This document shows positions 61,692-64,000 of a DNA stretch of 64,000 nt, piece after piece; within the stretch, counting starts at the first letter, position 1; every line of letters begins with the position of its first letter. The DNA lies in NCBI RefSeq assembly GCF_000621785.1, contig NZ_KK211346.1:263754-327753 (forward strand), read 5' to 3'. The notes beneath the pieces are model-generated. The model was not told where the DNA came from and searched no databases. It was given only the letters and a program-made list of their open reading frames with translations. The position numbers and the translations under genes were made by a program. Source of the DNA: Ruminococcus flavefaciens ND2009 (GTDB lineage Bacteria; Bacillota; Clostridia; Oscillospirales; Ruminococcaceae).

Positions 61692-62561
61692 TTATACAAG
61701 TATTCCCTTCAGTTTTTCGTAATTGGCTCTGATACCGTCATCTGCTTCGAGGACTATCTTCTGTTCTGCAAGAAGGCGGAGCCTGGCGATAAATCCTTCC
61801 ATTTCGGTTATCTGAGCCTGTAAACGGCTTATATCTCTGCGGTGAACAGACTTTTCCGCACCGGTTGAGGACTTGTGGAGCTTTATCGAAGAACTCAGCT
61901 GTTTTTTCAGCTTCTCAAGGCAGGGAACAGCGTATTTTCTTTCCAGTGCTCCTATCATTTCGGGAGTATACCTGTGGAAGTACATAAAAGCGGTAAAGAC
62001 GCTCTTTTTTCCCGATGTGAACTGCCAGTATATGGGGCGTTTCTTGTAGACCTTGAAGTGGTCGGCAAAGAAGTCCTTTCTAAGGTAGTTATGAATTACT
62101 GTGACAGGCTCGCCGCTTCCGCCGAGGGCGTCAGCTATAAAGCGGAGGTTTTCCACGAGAGTCTCACTGCCGTAGACCTTCTCCACAAAGTCGGTGACGG
62201 CTCTTGTGAGACCGCTGTCAGGTGAATTCAAGGTCATAATGTTGTCTTTGCAGGGAATGATCGTTGAGTACACAGAGCTGTCCCACTGACCGCCGGCATA
62301 GCAGAGCCCCTCGCGGTCAAGGGAATATCGTCCGAAAATGCAGCCGACAGCGTAGCTTATAAGGCTGCGTATCTCTCTTTGCAGGTCGGCAAGACGTACA
62401 GTGACATCGGTGTCATCGACATCGGGCGTTATCTCGCTGCCCATGCCGTAAAGGTCGATATAATAGCGATTGAGCTGTTCCTCGTTGGCTTTCAGCCTCT
62501 GGAAGCGCTGTCTGCACAGCTCCTCCCATTCTTTATATTTATCGGAAATAAGTCTTGACAT
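61692..62561 (-). CDS. Stand-alone homologue of the BREX PglX C-terminal region
   Basis: A 289-residue protein with an AGGAG site and its own promoter. Its sequence follows the C-terminal conserved part of PglX, the BREX adenine methyltransferase: NEEQLNRYYIDLYGM, EITPDVDDTDVTVR, SYAVGCIFGRYSLDREGL, VTDFVEKVYGSETLVENL, VIHNYLRKDFFADHFKVYKK, RPIYWQFTSGKK and MYFHRYTPEMI. The N-terminal methyltransferase domain with its NPPY motif is absent, and no other BREX gene is in the window. The last 80 residues form a probable coiled coil (SVHRRDISRLQAQITEMEGF). The gene looks intact, not decaying. Function unknown: domesticated fragment, decoy, or partner of a methyltransferase elsewhere. Confidence 0.78.
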   Translation of the reverse strand: MSRLISDKYKEWEELCRQRFQRLKANEEQLNRYYIDLYGMGSEITPDVDDTDVTVRLADLQREIRSLISYAVGCIFGRYSLDREGLCYAGGQWDSSVYSTIIPCKDNIMTLNSPDSGLTRAVTDFVEKVYGSETLVENLRFIADALGGSGEPVTVIHNYLRKDFFADHFKVYKKRPIYWQFTSGKKSVFTAFMYFHRYTPEMIGALERKYAVPCLEKLKKQLSSSIKLHKSSTGAEKSVHRRDISRLQAQITEMEGFIARLRLLAEQKIVLEADDGIRANYEKLKGILV

Positions 62562-62589
62562 AAAAAACTCCTGAATGATTTATATAAAT

Positions 62590-62618
62590 AGTATATCATA
62601 AATACGTGTAAATATCAA
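62590..62618 (-). promoter_or_regulatory. Promoter of the PglX-like gene
   Basis: Minus-strand TTGATA (62618-62613), 17 bp, TATACT (62595-62590), 28 bp before the start codon. Confidence 0.75.
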
Positions 62619-62634
62619 GGAGTCAGGAAGCAGA

Positions 62635-62663
62635 TTGACAATGAAGGGTTCGGGGAGTATAAT
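62635..62663 (+). promoter_or_regulatory. Promoter of the two-component system
   Basis: TTGACA (62635-62640), 17 bp, TATAAT (62658-62663): perfect consensus, 61 bp before the response regulator start. Confidence 0.85.
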
Positions 62664-62724
62664 ATTATAGTTGAAAAATAGTTGATATTTACATTGTATC
62701 ATTTAGCGGAAGGGAAGTGACCGT

Positions 62725-63396
62725 ATGTACAGCATACTTGTAGCAGATGATGAAAAGGACGTGGTGAGCCTTCTCAAGGATTTCCTTGAGCTCAAGGGCT
62801 ACTGCGTATATACAGCAAATAACGGAAAACAGGCTATAGAACAGGCTTCAAAGTCTCCAGACCTGATACTGCTTGATGTGAATATGCCCGAGGCAGATGG
62901 CTTTGAGGTCTGCAGGAGGATAAGAGACCATGTGAGCTGTCCCATACTCTTTCTCACCGCAAGGATAGAGGACGAGGACAAGATACAGGGCTTTGCGGCA
63001 GGGGGAGATGACTATATAATCAAGCCTTTTTCCCTGGAGGAGATCGGTGCAAGGATTGCTGCCCATATAAGGCGCGACCACAGAGTCAATACATCCAACA
63101 ATGTGCGGTTTTTCGGAGATGTGGTGGTGGACTACAGTAATAAGACCGTTTCCGTTGGCAATGAGGCTCTTGACCTTGCAAACAAGGAATACCGCATAAT
63201 CGAGCTGCTCTCGATGAATACAGGTCAGGTTTTCGACAAGGAGCGTATCTACGAAAAGATATGGGGCTATGATGCAGAGGGAGACAGCTCCGTCATTGCT
63301 GAGCATATACGGCGAATCAGGGCAAAGCTGGGACGATATGACGAGGACAGGCATCTTGCGACAGTCTGGGGAATGGGATACAAATGGATAAAATGA
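62725..63396 (+). CDS. OmpR/PhoB-family response regulator
   Basis: A 223-residue protein. The receiver domain (1-115) has the acidic pair in VADDEKD, the phospho-acceptor Asp in LILLDVNMPEADGFEV (Asp about residue 52), Thr in LFLTAR and Lys in IIKPFSLEE. The winged-helix DNA-binding domain (about 130-223) includes LANKEYRIIELLSMN, and ends ATVWGMGYKWIK. It is followed by its sensor kinase with an ATGA overlap. The stimulus is unknown. Confidence 0.94.
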   Translation: MYSILVADDEKDVVSLLKDFLELKGYCVYTANNGKQAIEQASKSPDLILLDVNMPEADGFEVCRRIRDHVSCPILFLTARIEDEDKIQGFAAGGDDYIIKPFSLEEIGARIAAHIRRDHRVNTSNNVRFFGDVVVDYSNKTVSVGNEALDLANKEYRIIELLSMNTGQVFDKERIYEKIWGYDAEGDSSVIAEHIRRIRAKLGRYDEDRHLATVWGMGYKWIK

Positions 63397-64000
63397 AGAA
63401 GAGAAGGATCTACAGCTCGCTGATCAAATATCTTATACCTTGTTTTATAATATGTACAGCAGGAATATGTCTCATAATGTGGCTGTCGGATTATTTTCAG
63501 CGGTGGTATCTCAACAGAGCAGGAAATATCGTAATAGCTACCTATGTATACACGGACGATCTGGAGATATCGGGTAAAATACCCGAGTGGCTCTGGAAAT
63601 ACAAGGCCATACGTTATTCAAAGACACTGCTGATACCGCTCTGGTCTGTGGTATGTCTCTGGTTCACATTCAGGCTTTTTTACAGCAGAGAGCTCAAAGA
63701 GCCTGTGGACGTTCTTTCAAAGGCTTCCGAGCGAATACTTGGAGATGACCTTGATTTCACCGTGGAGAGCCGTTCCGATAACGAGCTGGGAGCGCTCTGC
63801 GCCTCATTTGAGACGCTGAGAAAGAATCTCTATGACAGCAACTATCAGCTCTGGAAATCTCTTGAGGAGAGAAAGCGTCTGAACTCTGCATTCTCTCATG
63901 ACCTTAGAACTCCCATAACCGTGCTGAAGGGGTACACAGAGCTGGCGGAGCAGCTTGACGGGAAACTAACGCCTGAAAAACAAGCGGATATTCTGAGAAA
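63393..64000 (+). CDS. Sensor histidine kinase (partial, runs off the window)
   Basis: About 202 codons are visible. One membrane helix near the start (about 13-35; CFIICTAGICLIMWL) and a second at about 75-93 (LLIPLWSVVCLWFTF) flank a short external loop. A HAMP-like segment (LGDDLDFTVESRSDNELG) follows, then the HisKA phospho-acceptor FSHDLRTPITVLKGYTEL. The catalytic ATPase domain is beyond the edge. The start overlaps the regulator stop; an ATG 9 nt upstream is also possible. It forms a two-component pair with the preceding gene. Confidence 0.9.
   Translation, partial: MKKRRIYSSLIKYLIPCFIICTAGICLIMWLSDYFQRWYLNRAGNIVIATYVYTDDLEISGKIPEWLWKYKAIRYSKTLLIPLWSVVCLWFTFRLFYSRELKEPVDVLSKASERILGDDLDFTVESRSDNELGALCASFETLRKNLYDSNYQLWKSLEERKRLNSAFSHDLRTPITVLKGYTELAEQLDGKLTPEKQADILR

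Overview
The window looks like chromosome from a Gram-positive, low-to-medium GC gut-type clostridium, most likely Ruminococcus or a close relative in the Oscillospiraceae. This is inferred from the gene families: PolC-type polymerase, MurT/GatD, HisZ with short HisG, and secreted proteins with Thr-rich linkers. Promoters are mostly near-consensus TTGACA/TATAAT pairs with 17-bp spacers, and intrinsic terminators are common.

Layout. 1-2137: end of an ECF sigma gene and its membrane partner. 2136-3089 (minus): a GH5 glycosidase without a signal peptide. 3172-4400: prophage wreckage, made of the C-terminal end of a minor capsid protein carrying a polymorphic toxin type 50 domain, a small putative immunity gene, and a DUF6275 fragment joined to another phage gene tail. 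It abuts two tRNA-Ser genes (minus). 4858-16571: housekeeping operon pyrH-frr-uppS-cdsA-dxr-rseP-rnz-ispG-polC. 16573-26683: histidine operon hisZGD-orf-hisCBH-phosphatase-flavodoxin-hisAF-sdpI-hisIE. 26682-29376: SGNH hydrolase (minus), a beta-helix nucleotidyltransferase-like protein and a lipoprotein with a duplicated domain. 29397-37331: a 1,922-residue DUF4011/SF1 helicase/nuclease resembling the Hhe anti-phage protein, then murT-gatD. 37399-41985: a regulator, a flippase-like protein and an EF-G paralogue. 42038-46980: a metal-homeostasis cluster with a His-rich G3E GTPase, a GTPase-like/DUF1980 fusion, and a convergent ZntA-type ATPase under an ArsR/SmtB-type operator. 46996-49476: a second ECF sigma/anti-sigma pair. 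49565-50929: MATE exporter (minus). 51024-56566: araC-GT-C glycosyltransferase-sfsA-dgt-potassium channel, tightly packed. 56633-56796: a free-standing promoter and terminator enclosing about 130 nt without a gene, a small RNA candidate. 56804-61582 (minus): an unknown protein and a heterodimeric ABC exporter. 61692-62561 (minus): a stand-alone homologue of the C-terminal part of BREX PglX. 62635-64000: a two-component system cut by the window edge.

The most noteworthy items are the orphan PglX C-terminal protein, the Hhe-like giant, the capsid-linked toxin/immunity remnant, the metal GTPase/ATPase cluster with its operator, the small RNA candidate, and a tyrosine-phosphatase-type gene inside a his operon that shows no recognisable histidinol-phosphatase. 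All functional calls rest on reading motifs by eye; no database search was run.
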